Origin: an uncultured Chromatiaceae bacterium
GTDB lineage: Bacteria; Pseudomonadota; Gammaproteobacteria; Chromatiales; Chromatiaceae
Direction of reading: 5' to 3'
NCBI GenBank assembly: GCA_937923175.1
Contig: CALALB010000009.1
Location: 1 to 64,000 of the forward strand
DNA length: 64,000 nt
Positions 45,899 through 56,564 of the stretch are shown here, piece by piece. The notes beneath the pieces were generated by a model. The model did not search any database. It was not told the origin of the DNA and saw only the letters and a program-made list of their open reading frames with translations. The translations under genes and the position numbers were made by a program. How positions within the stretch are numbered: the stretch's first letter is position 1; each line of letters starts with the position of its first letter.

Positions 45899-47266
45899 TT
45901 AGCTCTGACTGGCAAGGATTGCCTGTAGACATTGGGCATAGCGCTCGATCTCCTCAGGGGTGCGCAGCTCGGTCGCGCAGACCAGGATGGCTGCCCCAAG
46001 TTCCGGATAGTCCGGATTCAGATCGAATCCGCCGAGGATTCCCTCTGCAGCCAATGTCTCTAGGACGACTGGCACTGCAACAGGCAGATGCAACACCCTC
46101 TCATGGAAACAGGGGCCGGTGAAACAGGGCCCAACCCCAGGGATGGCGGATAGTCGCTCAGCAAGCAAGCTAGTATTGGCACAGCAGGCCGCTGCCACCC
46201 GGGCCAGGCCCTCGGCGCCCAAAAGCGCAAGATAAATGGTCGCAGCGGTGACCATGAGCCCCTGGTTGGTGCAGATATTCGAGGTCGCCTTGCCGCGCCG
46301 GATATGCTGCTCGCGGGCCTGGAGCGTCAGGGTAAATCCGCTCCGCCCAGCGCGATCGATGGTCCGCCCGGCGATCCGCCCGGGGAGCTGTCTAACATGT
46401 CCCAGCTTGCAGCACATAAAACCCGCATAGGGGCCGCCGGAGGACAGCGGCATCCCCAGGGGCTGGGCCTCGCCACAGGCGATATCAGCACCTCTGTTTC
46501 CCCATTCGCCCGGGGGTTTCAGCAAGGCCAGGCTCAGCGGATTGACCACAGCGATGACCAGGGCCTGATGGGCATGCGCCCAGTCGGTGAGGGCATCGAC
46601 CTCCTCGAGAACCCCAAAGAAGTTCGGCTGGTTGATGACCACGGCTGCGCATTCCTCGATGCCTGTCGCTGCCAGGGCCTCGACCTGGGTTTGCCCGGTC
46701 TTTCGGTCATAGGGAATCTCGATCAGTTCGATCCCTTGGGGTTCGGTCAGGGTGCGCACGACCCGCCGATAGGCCGGATGCAAGGCACGGGGGATCAGGA
46801 TCTGGTCTGAGCGGGTCTGGCGATTGGCGCGCACCGCCATGAGCACGGCCTCAGCCAAGGCCGAGGCCCCGTCATACAGCGAGGCATTGGCCGCATCCAG
46901 TCCAGTGAGCGCAACCATCATCGACTGGAACTCATAGAGCACCTGGAGCGTTCCCTGGCTCGCCTCGGCCTGATAGGGGGTATAGGCGCTGTAAAACTCC
47001 CCACGGCTGGCGAGCTGCCAAACGACCGCGGGGATATGATGCTCATAGGCGCCAGCGCCGATGAAATTGATCAGGGGCTGGTCGGCGCGGGCACGTGCCT
47101 GCATGAGTTGGGTGACCTCGAGCTCAGACAGGGCCTCTGGGACCCCTGCGAGACCTTTCAGGCGCAACTCCGCAGGGATTTCGTCAAACAGTTCCTCGAT
47201 CGAGGAGACACCGATGGTAGCCAGCATCTCGATGATCTCCTCTGGGGTATGGGGGATAAAGGGCAT
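45899..47266 (-). CDS. gcvPA: Glycine dehydrogenase (decarboxylating) subunit 1
   Basis: The N-terminal half of P-protein, 455 residues. Features: [54 protein letters not shown] and [15 protein letters not shown]. It carries no PLP-binding Lys itself and forms a heterotetramer with GcvPB. The ATG at 47266 is chosen over a TTG two codons earlier. It sits 25 bases before gcvPB and 24 after gcvH. Confidence 0.96.
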   Translation of the reverse strand: MPFIPHTPEEIIEMLATIGVSSIEELFDEIPAELRLKGLAGVPEALSELEVTQLMQARARADQPLINFIGAGAYEHHIPAVVWQLASRGEFYSAYTPYQAEASQGTLQVLYEFQSMMVALTGLDAANASLYDGASALAEAVLMAVRANRQTRSDQILIPRALHPAYRRVVRTLTEPQGIELIEIPYDRKTGQTQVEALAATGIEECAAVVINQPNFFGVLEEVDALTDWAHAHQALVIAVVNPLSLALLKPPGEWGNRGADIACGEAQPLGMPLSSGGPYAGFMCCKLGHVRQLPGRIAGRTIDRAGRSGFTLTLQAREQHIRRGKATSNICTNQGLMVTAATIYLALLGAEGLARVAAACCANTSLLAERLSAIPGVGPCFTGPCFHERVLHLPVAVPVVLETLAAEGILGGFDLNPDYPELGAAILVCATELRTPEEIERYAQCLQAILASQS

Positions 47267-47290
47267 GCGCAAGGGCCCTGTTGTTAGTGG

Positions 47291-47683
47291 TTAGGATTCA
47301 TCCGCGATGAGCTGGGCATAGGCCGTAGACTCTAACAGGCTATCTAGGGCATGAGGGTCGTCTGGCTGCAGGCGCAGGATCCAGCCCTCATCATAGGGGC
47401 TATTGTTGATGGCCTCGGGCGTATCGCGCAGCGCTGCATTGACCGCAATCACCTCGCCGGCGACCGGGGCATAGAGATCCGAGGCCGCCTTGACCGATTC
47501 AATCACAGCACAGGGTTCGTCGGCAGCCAACTTGCGCCCGCACTCGGGTAGCTCGACGAACACGATATCGCCGAGCGCATCCTGGGCATGATCGGTGATC
47601 CCCACGGTAATGGTCCCATCGTCCTCTAGGCGGGCCCATTCATGGGTTTTGGAATATCTGAGATCAGTCGGCAGCTCGTTCAT
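47291..47683 (-). CDS. gcvH: Glycine cleavage system H protein
   Basis: A 130-residue lipoyl carrier protein that shuttles the aminomethyl group between P- and T-proteins. The lipoylation Lys is in VIESVKAASDLYAPVAGEV; GITDHAQDALGDIVFVELPE is the family's beta-core. Length is normal. It lies 107 bases downstream of gcvT. Confidence 0.96.
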   Translation of the reverse strand: MNELPTDLRYSKTHEWARLEDDGTITVGITDHAQDALGDIVFVELPECGRKLAADEPCAVIESVKAASDLYAPVAGEVIAVNAALRDTPEAINNSPYDEGWILRLQPDDPHALDSLLESTAYAQLIADES

Positions 47684-47790
47684 GGGTCATCCATTGCGGT
47701 TTGGGTTTGACAGAAAGGCGCCCAGCTGAGGCGGCCGGCCTGCCGAAACCAGCAGCCAGCCGCTTGTCCCAAGGGCCGCCGGTTTGGCGC

Positions 47791-48882
47791 TCAAAGCTCG
47801 AGCAAAATCCGGCCGTGGCGTACCAGGGGCGGCTTGACGATCTGGGCAGGTAGGCGTTTGCCGCGGATCTCGACGGCACAGTCTGGGCCACTGGAGGGCG
47901 CAACGCGGGCCAAGGCGATCGAGCGATTGAGTGTGGGTGCGAAACCGCCTGAGGTGATGATCCCGATCGCCTGATCCTCTGCCCAAACCCGCTGGCCAGC
48001 CCGCATGACCCCATCTACCAGTAACACCAGGCCGACGAATGCCCAGCGTCTGGGGGCAATGCGTTGCGCCTCGAGCGTCGGCCGCCCGATGAATGCGCGC
48101 TCGGCAGGCTCCCAGGCGATGGTCCATTCCAAGCCGCAATCAAAGGGCGTGGTTGTCTCATCCATATCCTGCCCATAGAGATTCAAACCGGCCTCAAGAC
48201 GCAGGGTATCGCGCGCCCCCAGGCCGCAGGGCTGGATCCCGGCGGCGTGCAATGAGCGCCACAGCTCGGTCGCGTCGGTCGCTGGCAGTATGATCTCGAG
48301 GCCATCCTCGCCTGTATAGCCCGTTCGTCCCACCAGCCAGGAACCGCACTGGGTAGCGCTGAATGGCTCTAGCTCGGCGGCAAAAGAGGCAATCTCTGGT
48401 GGCAGACACCCCAGGGCCAGGGCGCGCGCCTGGGGCCCTTGAACCGCGATCATCGCTAGCTCATCCCGGTGTCTGATCTCTACATCCCCCCCCTGGGCGT
48501 GTTCTCTAAGCCAGGCGAAATCCTTGGCAGTGGTTGCAGCATTGACCACCAGCCGATAGCTCCCAGGGCCGCGCAGATAGACGATCAGATCATCGAGGAT
48601 ACCGCCCGACTCGTTCAGTAGACAGGTATACAGCGCCTTGCCTACAGTTTTCAGCTTGGCGACATCATTGGCAAGCAGTCGGCGGAGCAAGGGCTTGGCA
48701 TCCGGCCCATCGACATCGATCTGCCCCATGTGCGAGACATCGAACATCCCCGCGTTCCGACGCACCGCCTGATGTTCATCGAGCTGTGAACCATAATGCA
48801 GCGGCATCTCCCAACCGGCGAAGGTGACGAAACGGGCATTGAGTCGATGGTGTTCAGGATATAGGGGTGTACGCAAGGCCAT
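47791..48882 (-). CDS. gcvT: Aminomethyltransferase (glycine cleavage T protein)
   Basis: A 363-residue folate enzyme releasing ammonia and forming methylene-tetrahydrofolate. Motifs: FVTFAGWEMPLHYGSQLDEH, GMFDVSHMGQIDVDG, GRTGYTGEDGLEIILP, and the C-terminal barrel with GIITSGGFAPTL. AAGGAG lies seven bases before the ATG at 48882, which decides the start. First gene of gcvT-H-PA-PB-dgkA. Confidence 0.96.
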   Translation of the reverse strand: MALRTPLYPEHHRLNARFVTFAGWEMPLHYGSQLDEHQAVRRNAGMFDVSHMGQIDVDGPDAKPLLRRLLANDVAKLKTVGKALYTCLLNESGGILDDLIVYLRGPGSYRLVVNAATTAKDFAWLREHAQGGDVEIRHRDELAMIAVQGPQARALALGCLPPEIASFAAELEPFSATQCGSWLVGRTGYTGEDGLEIILPATDATELWRSLHAAGIQPCGLGARDTLRLEAGLNLYGQDMDETTTPFDCGLEWTIAWEPAERAFIGRPTLEAQRIAPRRWAFVGLVLLVDGVMRAGQRVWAEDQAIGIITSGGFAPTLNRSIALARVAPSSGPDCAVEIRGKRLPAQIVKPPLVRHGRILLEL

Positions 48883-48915
48883 GCGGCTCTCCTTACACAT
48901 CAAGGGATTGCCTTA

Positions 48916-48948
48916 GCCGGATGGCGCAGGCAAGTACAGAGATCCGGC
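48916..48948 (-). other. Hairpin in the gcvT leader
   Basis: GCCGGAT (48916-48922) pairs perfectly with ATCCGGC (48942-48948) around a 19-base loop, between the candidate promoter and gcvT. The glycine-riboswitch core was looked for and not recognised. Confidence 0.35.
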
Positions 48949-49026
48949 AACGCGCTGGATGGACAGGGAAACAGGGGCCCCTCCCCTTGCCCCTTGTATC
49001 AGGCGCAACCGACCTTTAGGGCATTC

Positions 49027-49056
49027 ACTATAAGACGACGGCCCTGACTCTGACCA
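49027..49056 (-). promoter_or_regulatory. Candidate promoter of the gcv operon
   Basis: On the minus strand TGGTCA (49051-49056) and TATAGT (49027-49032) are 18 bases apart, matching -35/-10 at 4/6 and 5/6. It begins right at the 3' end of the upstream YbeL-like gene. Confidence 0.45.
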
Positions 49057-49057
49057 G

Positions 49058-49588
49058 TCAGGCTTCCGGGCCCGGGCTGCGCCGGCGAAAACTCAGGCCC
49101 CCGCAGGCAGCGCACGGCGGGATGCGTCCAATCTTACTGAAATGGATCTCGGCCCCGCAGCGGTCACAGATCAGGGTCCCTGGGCCGGTGATCTCTCCGG
49201 CCTGATACAGGCTCAGGCGCCGCGTTGTCTCGGCCCATTGAGCCAACTGCAGGCTGGTTTGATCGGCGACCAGCTTGAACATCTCGGCCAGGCGCCGTTC
49301 CATCAACTCCAGATCGAAGCGCCACCAGGCGCGCAGATCCTGGCCGGTCTCGACGATATACTGCGCTGCGTCCTCAATGTCGCGCTGGAGATAGTCCGAG
49401 ATCCTTTGCGCCTCCTCGCGGGTCAGCTCACCCAGCTCGATCATCCGTTCGCGCGCGCGATCAAGAGCCTCGCGCAGCCGAGGTACGGATTCCTGCTGGG
49501 CCTTCTCGAGGGCCTCATGGGTCCAGTTGAGCATGCGTTCATAGGCTGCGACTAGACGGTCGGGGGGGGCTTGCTGTTCTTTGGTCAT
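49058..49588 (-). CDS. YbeL-family (DUF1451) zinc-ribbon protein
   Basis: A 176-residue protein similar in layout to E. coli YbeL: a long helical part (RLVAAYERMLNWTHEALEKA, then RERMIELGELTREEAQRISD) and a C-terminal zinc ribbon CDRCGAEIHFSKIGRIPPCAAC. It also keeps YQAGEITGPGTLICDRC, the conserved join. Function is unknown. The ATG at 49588 has a GGAG site; an ATG eight codons earlier is less likely. Confidence 0.85.
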   Translation of the reverse strand: MTKEQQAPPDRLVAAYERMLNWTHEALEKAQQESVPRLREALDRARERMIELGELTREEAQRISDYLQRDIEDAAQYIVETGQDLRAWWRFDLELMERRLAEMFKLVADQTSLQLAQWAETTRRLSLYQAGEITGPGTLICDRCGAEIHFSKIGRIPPCAACGGLSFRRRSPGPEA

Positions 49589-49719
49589 GGACCGGCTCCA
49601 ATCGGCGATCAACTCGGGAATTTAGGATAGCAAAGGTCTCTCGGTTATCCTTAATCGATCCAAGGATGCCTGTGAAGGGCGTTGATCAGTGTTGTTGATG
49701 ATTTAGACCAGGCGCGCTT

Positions 49720-52275
49720 ATGCATACCCATTATGATCCCCATGCTATCGAGGCCGAGGCCCAGCGTTATTGGGAGGAACGGCAGTCGTTTCGGGCCGTC
49801 GAGGACCCGAACCGGGAGAAGTTTTATTGTCTCTCCATGTTCCCCTATCCCTCGGGGCGGCTGCACATGGGGCATGTGCGCAATTACACCATCGGCGATG
49901 TCATCGCCCGCTATCAGCGCATGCTCGGCAAAAATGTCTTGCAGCCGATGGGTTGGGATGCCTTCGGCCTGCCGGCTGAGAATGCCGCCATCCAGCACGG
50001 CATCCCCCCCTCGCAATGGACGCGCGCCAATATCGCCTATATGAAGGCGCAGCTCAAACGCCTGGGATTTGGCTATGACTGGGATCGGGAGCTCACCACC
50101 TGCGAGCCGGACTATTACCGCTGGGAGCAATGGCTGTTTACCCGCATGCTCGAGAAAGGGCTAGCCTATCGCGCCAAGGCCTTGGTCAACTGGGATCCGG
50201 TCGATCAAACGGTCCTGGCCAATGAACAGGTGATCGATGGGCGCGGCTGGCGCTCGGGCGCCTTGGTCGAGAAACGCGAGATCGAACAATGGTTTGTGCG
50301 CATCACCGACTATGCCCAGGAACTTTTGGACGCTCTGGATCAACTGACCGGCTGGTCAGAGCGGGTGCGGACCATGCAGCGCAACTGGATCGGCCGCTCC
50401 GAGGGCGTCTATATGGAGTTCGGTGTCGAGGGTTCAGAGGAACGGCTTAGGATCTATACCACCCGTCCAGATACGGTCATGGGGGTGACCTATGTCGCGA
50501 TCGCAGCCGAGCACCCGCTGGCGCGGCGTCTAGCCGCCCAGGATCCTCAGCTTGCAGACTTCATCGAGGCATGCCGGCAAGGTGGGGTTGCCGAGGCCGA
50601 GATCGAGACCCTCGAGAAAAAGGGTTATCCGCTGGGCATCCAGGCGATCCATCCGATCACTGAGGAGCCAGTCCCCATCTATGCCGCCAATTTCGTGCTG
50701 ATGGGCTATGGCACAGGTGCGGTCATGGCCGTCCCGGCCCATGACCAGCGCGACTGGGAGTTCGCCGAGCGCTATGGGATCCCCAAGAAACAGGTGATCC
50801 GTTCGGCTGATGACAGCCCCTGCGGGATCGAGCACGGGGCCTATACCGTCAAGGGTATTCTCTTTAATTCAGGCCCTTTCGATGGGCTCACCTCGGATGA
50901 GGCATTTACCGCTATCGCCGACTGGCTGCAGGCGCGCGGCAAGGGTGGCAGGATGATCAATTTCCGGCTGCGCGACTGGGGGGTATCGCGCCAGCGCTAT
51001 TGGGGTTGTCCGATCCCAGTGATCTATACCCCAGAGGGTGGGGTCCGGCCGGAGACCGAGCTTCCCGTCCGTCTGCCTGAGGATGTAGTCGTCGATGGCT
51101 CGGGTTCGCCGCTCAAACGCATGCCTGAGTTTTATCAGCTCCCCAATGGGGAGGTCCGCGAGACCGATACCTTCGATACCTTTTTTGAATCGAGCTGGTA
51201 TTACGCCCGATTCTGTTCGCCGGATTGCCAGACCGCCATGCTCGATAAGCGCGCCCGCTATTGGTTGCCGGTTGACCAATATATCGGCGGGATCGAGCAT
51301 GCCGTCCTGCATCTGCTTTATGCGCGTTTCTTCCACAAGGTGATGCGCGATGCGGGCCTGGTCGATTGCGATGAGCCCTTCGTGAATCTACTCACCCAAG
51401 GCATGGTGGTGGCCGAGACCTGGTATCGCGAGGATGGGCAAGGGCATCGGCAGTGGTTTAACCCTGCTGATGTCGAGATCGAGCGGGATGATAAAGGCCG
51501 GATCCTCAGCGCCCGTCTGAAATCAGACGGTCAGCCCGTCTATTTCGGCGGAATCGAGAAGATGTCCAAATCCAAAAATAACGGCGTCGATCCCCAGGCG
51601 CTTATCGAGCGTTATGGCGCTGATACAGTCAGGCTCTATATCATCTTTGCCGCCCCCCCTGAGCAATCGCTGGAATGGAGCGATGAGGGGGTGGAAGGTG
51701 CCTTCCGCTTCATCCGCAGGCTATGGAACCTGGCCATGGCCGAGGTCGGGGCGATCCAGAGCGCGCCTGAGCCGGTCGAACTGGATGCGGCGGCGCGTAA
51801 CGCCAGGCGCGAGATCCATACCGCGCTCAATAAGGCCCTGTATGACTATCAACGCCAGCAATTCAATACTGTGGTCTCGGCCTGCATGAGCATCGTCAAT
51901 GCGCTCTATCGTCTTGAACCCAGCCCAGCGCGCCCAGCCGTTCTCCGCGAGGGTTTAAGCATCGTGCTGCGGCTTTTGGCCCCCATCGCCCCCCATGTCA
52001 CCCATCATCTGTGGCGGGCGCTCGGGTTTGGTGAGGATATTCTGAGAGCCAGCTGGCCCAGGGTTGATGAAGAGGCACTCAAACAGGAGCTGATCGAATA
52101 TGTCGTCCAGGTCAATGGCAAGCTCCGCGGCAATATCCGCGTACCTGCAGCGGCTACTCAGGAGCAGATCCAGGCGCTTGCCATTGCCGATCCCCAGATC
52201 GCCAAATGCATCGGCGATCGGCCGATCCGCAAGGCGATCCTGGTCCCCGGCAAGCTGCTGAACCTGGTGGTCTAG
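49720..52275 (+). CDS. leuS: Leucyl-tRNA synthetase
   Basis: An 851-residue class I synthetase. The HIGH motif appears as [14 protein letters not shown] and KMSKS in [16 protein letters not shown]; the CP1 editing domain ([20 protein letters not shown], later [19 protein letters not shown]) is intact. Length is close to the bacterial norm. It runs into lptE with a four-base gap, a typical gammaproteobacterial pair. Confidence 0.97.
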   Translation: MHTHYDPHAIEAEAQRYWEERQSFRAVEDPNREKFYCLSMFPYPSGRLHMGHVRNYTIGDVIARYQRMLGKNVLQPMGWDAFGLPAENAAIQHGIPPSQWTRANIAYMKAQLKRLGFGYDWDRELTTCEPDYYRWEQWLFTRMLEKGLAYRAKALVNWDPVDQTVLANEQVIDGRGWRSGALVEKREIEQWFVRITDYAQELLDALDQLTGWSERVRTMQRNWIGRSEGVYMEFGVEGSEERLRIYTTRPDTVMGVTYVAIAAEHPLARRLAAQDPQLADFIEACRQGGVAEAEIETLEKKGYPLGIQAIHPITEEPVPIYAANFVLMGYGTGAVMAVPAHDQRDWEFAERYGIPKKQVIRSADDSPCGIEHGAYTVKGILFNSGPFDGLTSDEAFTAIADWLQARGKGGRMINFRLRDWGVSRQRYWGCPIPVIYTPEGGVRPETELPVRLPEDVVVDGSGSPLKRMPEFYQLPNGEVRETDTFDTFFESSWYYARFCSPDCQTAMLDKRARYWLPVDQYIGGIEHAVLHLLYARFFHKVMRDAGLVDCDEPFVNLLTQGMVVAETWYREDGQGHRQWFNPADVEIERDDKGRILSARLKSDGQPVYFGGIEKMSKSKNNGVDPQALIERYGADTVRLYIIFAAPPEQSLEWSDEGVEGAFRFIRRLWNLAMAEVGAIQSAPEPVELDAAARNARREIHTALNKALYDYQRQQFNTVVSACMSIVNALYRLEPSPARPAVLREGLSIVLRLLAPIAPHVTHHLWRALGFGEDILRASWPRVDEEALKQELIEYVVQVNGKLRGNIRVPAAATQEQIQALAIADPQIAKCIGDRPIRKAILVPGKLLNLVV

Positions 52276-52279
52276 CCCC

Positions 52280-52771
52280 TTGCGGCGGCGCACCTTCAGT
52301 GGGGTCGTTGGCGCGCTGGCTTGGCTGAGTGGCTGTGGCTTTCGCTTGCGCGCTCGCGCCGAGATCCCCCTGCAGTATCGCCCGGTCTCGATCGAGGCGC
52401 CGGCGGGGTCCGCAGTGGCGCCCATCATCCGCGCGCGTTTGCTGACCACTGGGGTTACGATCAGCGAGGATCCGGCAGCGGCCCGCCTGCGGCTGCATCT
52501 ATCCGGGGAACGGCGCGCTGCGCGGGTTGCGGCTGTGGATCTCAACGGCAAGACCCTGGCTTGGGAGCTACATGATCTGATCGACTTCGAGGCCTTGGGA
52601 CCGGATGGCAAGGTACTTCTACCGCGTCAGACCCTGGACATCAGCCGTATCTTCGATAATCCAGATATCGAGGTGCTCGGCAAACAGCTGGAACAGGCGC
52701 AGATCTATGAGGATCTAGCTGCTGAGCTTGCCGATCGCATCCTGATGCGTCTCCGAGCGGCATTGCCTTAG
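52280..52771 (+). CDS. lptE: LPS-assembly lipoprotein LptE
   Basis: A 163-residue outer-membrane lipoprotein that plugs LptD and helps insert lipopolysaccharide. The signal ends in a lipobox LSGC (RTFSGVVGALAWLSGCGF), followed by RPVSIEAPAG and a C-terminal EQAQIYEDLAAELADRILMR typical of LptE. The start is a TTG at 52280, four bases after the leuS stop; no ATG is available. Usually holA follows; here the next gene is the convergent suhB, with which it overlaps by four bases. Confidence 0.88.
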   Translation: MRRRTFSGVVGALAWLSGCGFRLRARAEIPLQYRPVSIEAPAGSAVAPIIRARLLTTGVTISEDPAAARLRLHLSGERRAARVAAVDLNGKTLAWELHDLIDFEALGPDGKVLLPRQTLDISRIFDNPDIEVLGKQLEQAQIYEDLAAELADRILMRLRAALP

Positions 52772-53571
52772 GCGTCAAGGCCCAGACAGCGCTGCCAGTC
52801 CTGCAGGAGCGCGGTATTGGCAGCGGCCACGGCCAGACAGGGTTCCAGGCTGACCCCCTGTCTGGGGGTCAGCCGATCTAGCGCCAGTTGCCGGGCCACT
52901 GCCCCTGACTCCTCAGCGATCAGACGGCCGGCGGCATAGTCCCAGAGCCTTTGACCGCCGTGCAGATAGAGGTGAAAGCGCCCCGCGCCCAGCCAGCACC
53001 ACTCGAGCGCCACCGCCCCCAGATTGCGCTGTGACCCGAAACAGCGCTGGCGGCTCAGGCGCAGGATCTGCGCCTCGGGCAGGCGTTTCAGATCGACGAC
53101 GGCCACACAATTCTCGAGCCTGCTGGCGGCGGCACAGGCACGGATCGCCTGGCCGTTCAGCAGGGCGCCCTGACCGCGCACCGCGGTGAAGCATTCATCC
53201 CGGACTGGATCGAGGACGACGCCGAGCACGACCTGATCGCGCTCGATCAGGGCCAGCGAGATGGCGAAAACCGGGAAGCCAGCGGCATAGTTCGTGGTGC
53301 CGTCTAATGGATCGAGCACCCACAGTAGACCCTCGGTCTCCTGGAGCAGGGCGGATTGCTCAGCGCCGCTCATCTCCTCGCTGAGCAGGGGGATATTGGG
53401 AAAGTCGCGTGCCAGGGCCTCGGCCAGATAGTCTTGGGCCGCGAGATCAGCAGCGGTCATCAGGCTGCCATCGGCCTTACGCTGCCCCCGGATTCCTGGC
53501 CAGCGGGGCAGGAGGACGGTTGCAGCGGTTTGGCGCAGCAAACGGGCGACATAGTCGGCTTCGGATTTCAT
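52768..53571 (-). CDS. Inositol monophosphatase family protein (SuhB-like)
   Basis: A 267-residue Mg-dependent phosphatase. The metal sites are LLSEEMSG (a relaxed form of the WxIDPxDG-preceding GEE/SEE motif), LLWVLDPLDGTTNYAAGFP and LWDYAAGRLIAEESGA. These define the IMPase fold; substrate could be inositol-1-phosphate or a related sugar or nucleotide phosphate. The ATG at 53571 was chosen over one three codons upstream. It converges on lptE. Confidence 0.88.
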   Translation of the reverse strand: MKSEADYVARLLRQTAATVLLPRWPGIRGQRKADGSLMTAADLAAQDYLAEALARDFPNIPLLSEEMSGAEQSALLQETEGLLWVLDPLDGTTNYAAGFPVFAISLALIERDQVVLGVVLDPVRDECFTAVRGQGALLNGQAIRACAAASRLENCVAVVDLKRLPEAQILRLSRQRCFGSQRNLGAVALEWCWLGAGRFHLYLHGGQRLWDYAAGRLIAEESGAVARQLALDRLTPRQGVSLEPCLAVAAANTALLQDWQRCLGLDA

Positions 53572-53600
53572 CGGTGCCACGCGAGCTCAAGCGCTCGGGA

Positions 53601-53606
53601 TATAAT
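53601..53606 (+). promoter_or_regulatory. Candidate -10 element of manC
   Basis: A perfect TATAAT lies 32 bases before the GTG start of the next gene. No good -35 was found at 16-18 bases upstream. Confidence 0.35.
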
Positions 53607-53638
53607 ATTAAATCTGGCATATCGCAGCGGAGCCCAAT

Positions 53639-55153
53639 GTGACCCCCCTACAACCTGTTATCCTCTCCGGCGGTGCCGGCACTCGGTTGTGGCCGCTGTC
53701 GCGCGAGGCCTATCCCAAGCAGTTCCTGCCCCTGACCGGTCAGCATAGCATGCTCCAGGAGACCGTCTGCCGCCTGGACGGGCTAACCCAGGAACATCCA
53801 GACCAAGCGCTCGACCTGCGTGACCCCCTGGTCGTCTGCAATGAGGGCCATCGCTTTTTGGTTGCCGAGCAGCTGCGTCTGATCAACCGCCGCCCGCTAG
53901 CCATCGTCCTTGAGCCCAGGGGCCGAAACACGGCGCCTGCCCTGACGCTTGCGGCCCATGTTGCCCTGCGCGCTGGCGATGACCCAGTGCTTTTGGTGAT
54001 GCCGGCCGATCATTGTATCCGCGATGCCCGGGCCTTCCGCACCGCGGTCGCCGCTGCCTCTCTATTGGCGGCTGAGGGGGCAGTGGTAACCTTTGGGATC
54101 CTGCCCTCCAAGCCCGAAACCGGTTACGGCTATATCCGGCGGGGCAGACCGCTCGATCGGGGCGATCTGATGGTCGGCGCCTTTCAGCTTGCTGGCTTTG
54201 TCGAAAAGCCCGATGCTGCTACTGCCGATACCTATCTGGCCTGCGGCGACTATCTCTGGAACAGCGGTCTATTTGTCCTGCGCGCCTCGGTCTGGTTGGG
54301 TCTCATCGAGCGCTTTCGAACCGACATCGCCCAGGCGGTTGCCCGCGCTATCGAAACCGCCAGGCAGGATGGCGAATTCCTGCGTTTGGACACCGAGATC
54401 TTCAGTGCATGTCCTCCAGATTCGATCGACTATGCGGTCATGGAGCCCTTGGCGAGGCTGGCCCAACAGGAGGAAGAGAGAGTAAACCTTCCGCCTCCCC
54501 TGGTCATGCCGCTTGAGGTCGGCTGGTCGGACGTCGGGGCCTGGTCGGCGCTCTGGGAGGTGCGCGAGCAGGATGAAAGCGGCAATGTGCTCGATGGCGA
54601 TGCCTTCGTCCATCATGCCCAGGATAATCTCCTGATCGCCAAGCACCGCATGGTGGCGGCCATCGGCGTCAAGGATCTCATCGTGGTCGAGACGGCCGAT
54701 GCGGTCCTGGTGGCCAGCAAGGACGCCGCCCAGGAGGTCAAGGCGGTGACCCAATTCCTGCAGAGCCAGCAGCGCGAGGAACATATCCAGCATCAATGCG
54801 TCCATCGACCCTGGGGCGAGTATGAATCGATCCGCCGCGGGACGCGCTATCAGGTCAAGCGCCTGACCGTCAAGCCTGGTGAGTCCTTGTCGCTCCAGAT
54901 GCATCATCATCGCGCCGAGCATTGGATCATCGTCTCGGGGACGGCGCGGGTAACCCGCGGCGATGAGACCTTTTTGCTCACCGAGAACCAATCGACCTAT
55001 ATCCCTGTTGGGGTCAAGCATCGCCTCGAAAACCCCGGGCGCATCCCGCTTGAGCTGATCGAGGTCCAATCGGGCAGCTATCTCGGCGAGGATGACATCC
55101 TGAGATTTGAGGATCGCTACAATCGCGACCCAAGCGAGCCGGCTCGGGGTTGA
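53639..55153 (+). CDS. manC: Mannose-1-phosphate guanylyltransferase / mannose-6-phosphate isomerase
   Basis: A 504-residue bifunctional enzyme giving GDP-mannose for surface polysaccharides. The pyrophosphorylase part has LSGGAGTRLWPLSREAYPKQ, GRNTAPALTLAAH, FVEKPD and YLWNSGLFV; the C-terminal isomerase is a cupin with HRPWGEYESI, SLSLQMHHHRAEHWIIVSGT and YIPVGVKHRLENPG. The start is a GTG at 53639 with GGAG six bases upstream. No other polysaccharide genes are in the window. Confidence 0.95.
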   Translation: MTPLQPVILSGGAGTRLWPLSREAYPKQFLPLTGQHSMLQETVCRLDGLTQEHPDQALDLRDPLVVCNEGHRFLVAEQLRLINRRPLAIVLEPRGRNTAPALTLAAHVALRAGDDPVLLVMPADHCIRDARAFRTAVAAASLLAAEGAVVTFGILPSKPETGYGYIRRGRPLDRGDLMVGAFQLAGFVEKPDAATADTYLACGDYLWNSGLFVLRASVWLGLIERFRTDIAQAVARAIETARQDGEFLRLDTEIFSACPPDSIDYAVMEPLARLAQQEEERVNLPPPLVMPLEVGWSDVGAWSALWEVREQDESGNVLDGDAFVHHAQDNLLIAKHRMVAAIGVKDLIVVETADAVLVASKDAAQEVKAVTQFLQSQQREEHIQHQCVHRPWGEYESIRRGTRYQVKRLTVKPGESLSLQMHHHRAEHWIIVSGTARVTRGDETFLLTENQSTYIPVGVKHRLENPGRIPLELIEVQSGSYLGEDDILRFEDRYNRDPSEPARG

Positions 55154-55338
55154 ACCTGATTTTCGCGCGGCCTGGAGGTTGGCTTGGTCAGGGTTAGCTA
55201 AGAGCCCCTAACTCCATCCCGGGCGATCTGATGCCGGTCTCCCTGCTGGCGACATCCCAGTTATCTCTTCCCTGGGTCAGCAATGGGTCGGCAGGCGCTC
55301 CTCTGAGTCAAACCTGTTTGTAAAGACGGTTTAACACC

Positions 55339-56430
55339 ATGGGATTTCAATGCGGCATCGTCGGTCTGCCCAATGTCGGCAAATCGACCCTCTTCAATGC
55401 CTTAACCCGGGCGGCCATCGCCGCCGAGAACTATCCCTTTTGCACCATCGATCCTAATGTCGGCGTGGTACCCATGCCTGACCCTCGGCTGGATGCCATC
55501 GCCGCGATCGTCAAGCCCCAGCGGGTGATTCCAACCAGCATGCGGTTCGTCGATATCGCAGGTCTGGTTGCAGGTGCCTCCAAGGGCGAGGGGTTAGGCA
55601 ATCGATTCTTGGCCCATATCCGCGAGACCGATGCCATCGCCCAGGTGGTGCGCTGTTTCGAGAACCCGGATGTGGTGCACGTCGCCGGTCGAGTCGATCC
55701 CAGCCGCGATATCGAGGTGATCAATACCGAGCTTGCCTTGGCTGATCTAGAGACGGTCGCCAGGGCCCTCGAGCGGGCCCAGCGGGCGGCCAAGAGCGGC
55801 GATAAACAGGCCATTTGGCGCAAGGAGCTTTTGGAGAGGGTCCATTCTGGACTCGATCAGGGCCGGCCAGTCCGCGCCCTGGCTCTAGACCCTGAGGAAG
55901 GCGCTGGGCTGCGCGATCTCTTTCTGTTGACCGCCAAACCGACTCTGTATATCGCCAATGTCGCCGAGGATGGGTTTGTCGACAATCCCTTGCTGGCGCA
56001 GGTGCAGGCGCTCGCTCGGGCGGAAGGTGCGGAGGTCGTGCCCATCTGCGCGGCGATTGAGGCTGAACTCACCGAATTGGACGATGCCGCGCGCGCCGAG
56101 TTTTTGGCCGAGCTCGGGTTCGAAGAACCTGGTCTTGATCGCCTGATCCGCGCCGGTTATCGATTGTTGGGTCTTGAGACCTTTTTTACCGCCGGCCCCA
56201 AGGAGGTACGCGCCTGGACCATCCCCGCCCAGACCAAGGCACCCCAGGCGGCGGGGGTCATCCATTCGGACTTCGAGCGCGGCTTCATCCGCGCCGAGGT
56301 GATCGGCTTTGAGGACTTTATTGCCTATGGCGGCGAGCAAGGGGCGCGCGAGGCAGGCAAATTGCGCTCTGAAGGCAAGGATTATGTCGTCCAGGATGGG
56401 GATATCATCCATTTCCGGTTCAATGTCTAA
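55339..56430 (+). CDS. ychF: Redox-regulated ATPase YchF
   Basis: A 363-residue Obg-family P-loop protein that, unlike its relatives, prefers ATP. Motifs: [15 protein letters not shown] (P-loop), [20 protein letters not shown] and the C-terminal TGS domain ([15 protein letters not shown] to [13 protein letters not shown]). It binds ribosomes and is linked to oxidative stress. Length and order are standard. Confidence 0.97.
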   Translation: MGFQCGIVGLPNVGKSTLFNALTRAAIAAENYPFCTIDPNVGVVPMPDPRLDAIAAIVKPQRVIPTSMRFVDIAGLVAGASKGEGLGNRFLAHIRETDAIAQVVRCFENPDVVHVAGRVDPSRDIEVINTELALADLETVARALERAQRAAKSGDKQAIWRKELLERVHSGLDQGRPVRALALDPEEGAGLRDLFLLTAKPTLYIANVAEDGFVDNPLLAQVQALARAEGAEVVPICAAIEAELTELDDAARAEFLAELGFEEPGLDRLIRAGYRLLGLETFFTAGPKEVRAWTIPAQTKAPQAAGVIHSDFERGFIRAEVIGFEDFIAYGGEQGAREAGKLRSEGKDYVVQDGDIIHFRFNV

Positions 56431-56433
56431 AAT

Positions 56434-56460
56434 CATCATCCTTGACCGCCTGGGATGATG
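56434..56460 (+). terminator. Hairpin after ychF, possible terminator
   Basis: CATCATCC pairs with GGATGATG around an 11-base loop a few bases past the ychF stop. Only a weak T run follows about ten bases later, so termination is possible but not certain. Confidence 0.4.
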
Positions 56461-56564
56461 CCGTTAATTTCAAAATCCTTTAAACGGCTCGTCTGCGCGC
56501 CTAAATGACCTGAGTCGTTGGTCACCTGGGCGGGGGTCAGCGAGCAGGCAGAGGGGGCTTTAAG

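Noticed and set aside
48883-49057. Glycine riboswitch before gcvT
   Set aside because: The conserved core sequences could not be found by eye; only a simple hairpin and a possible promoter are seen.
56442-56470. Promoter for ilvB with TTGACC as -35
   Set aside because: The -10 match is poor and the element sits in the loop of the hairpin that follows ychF.
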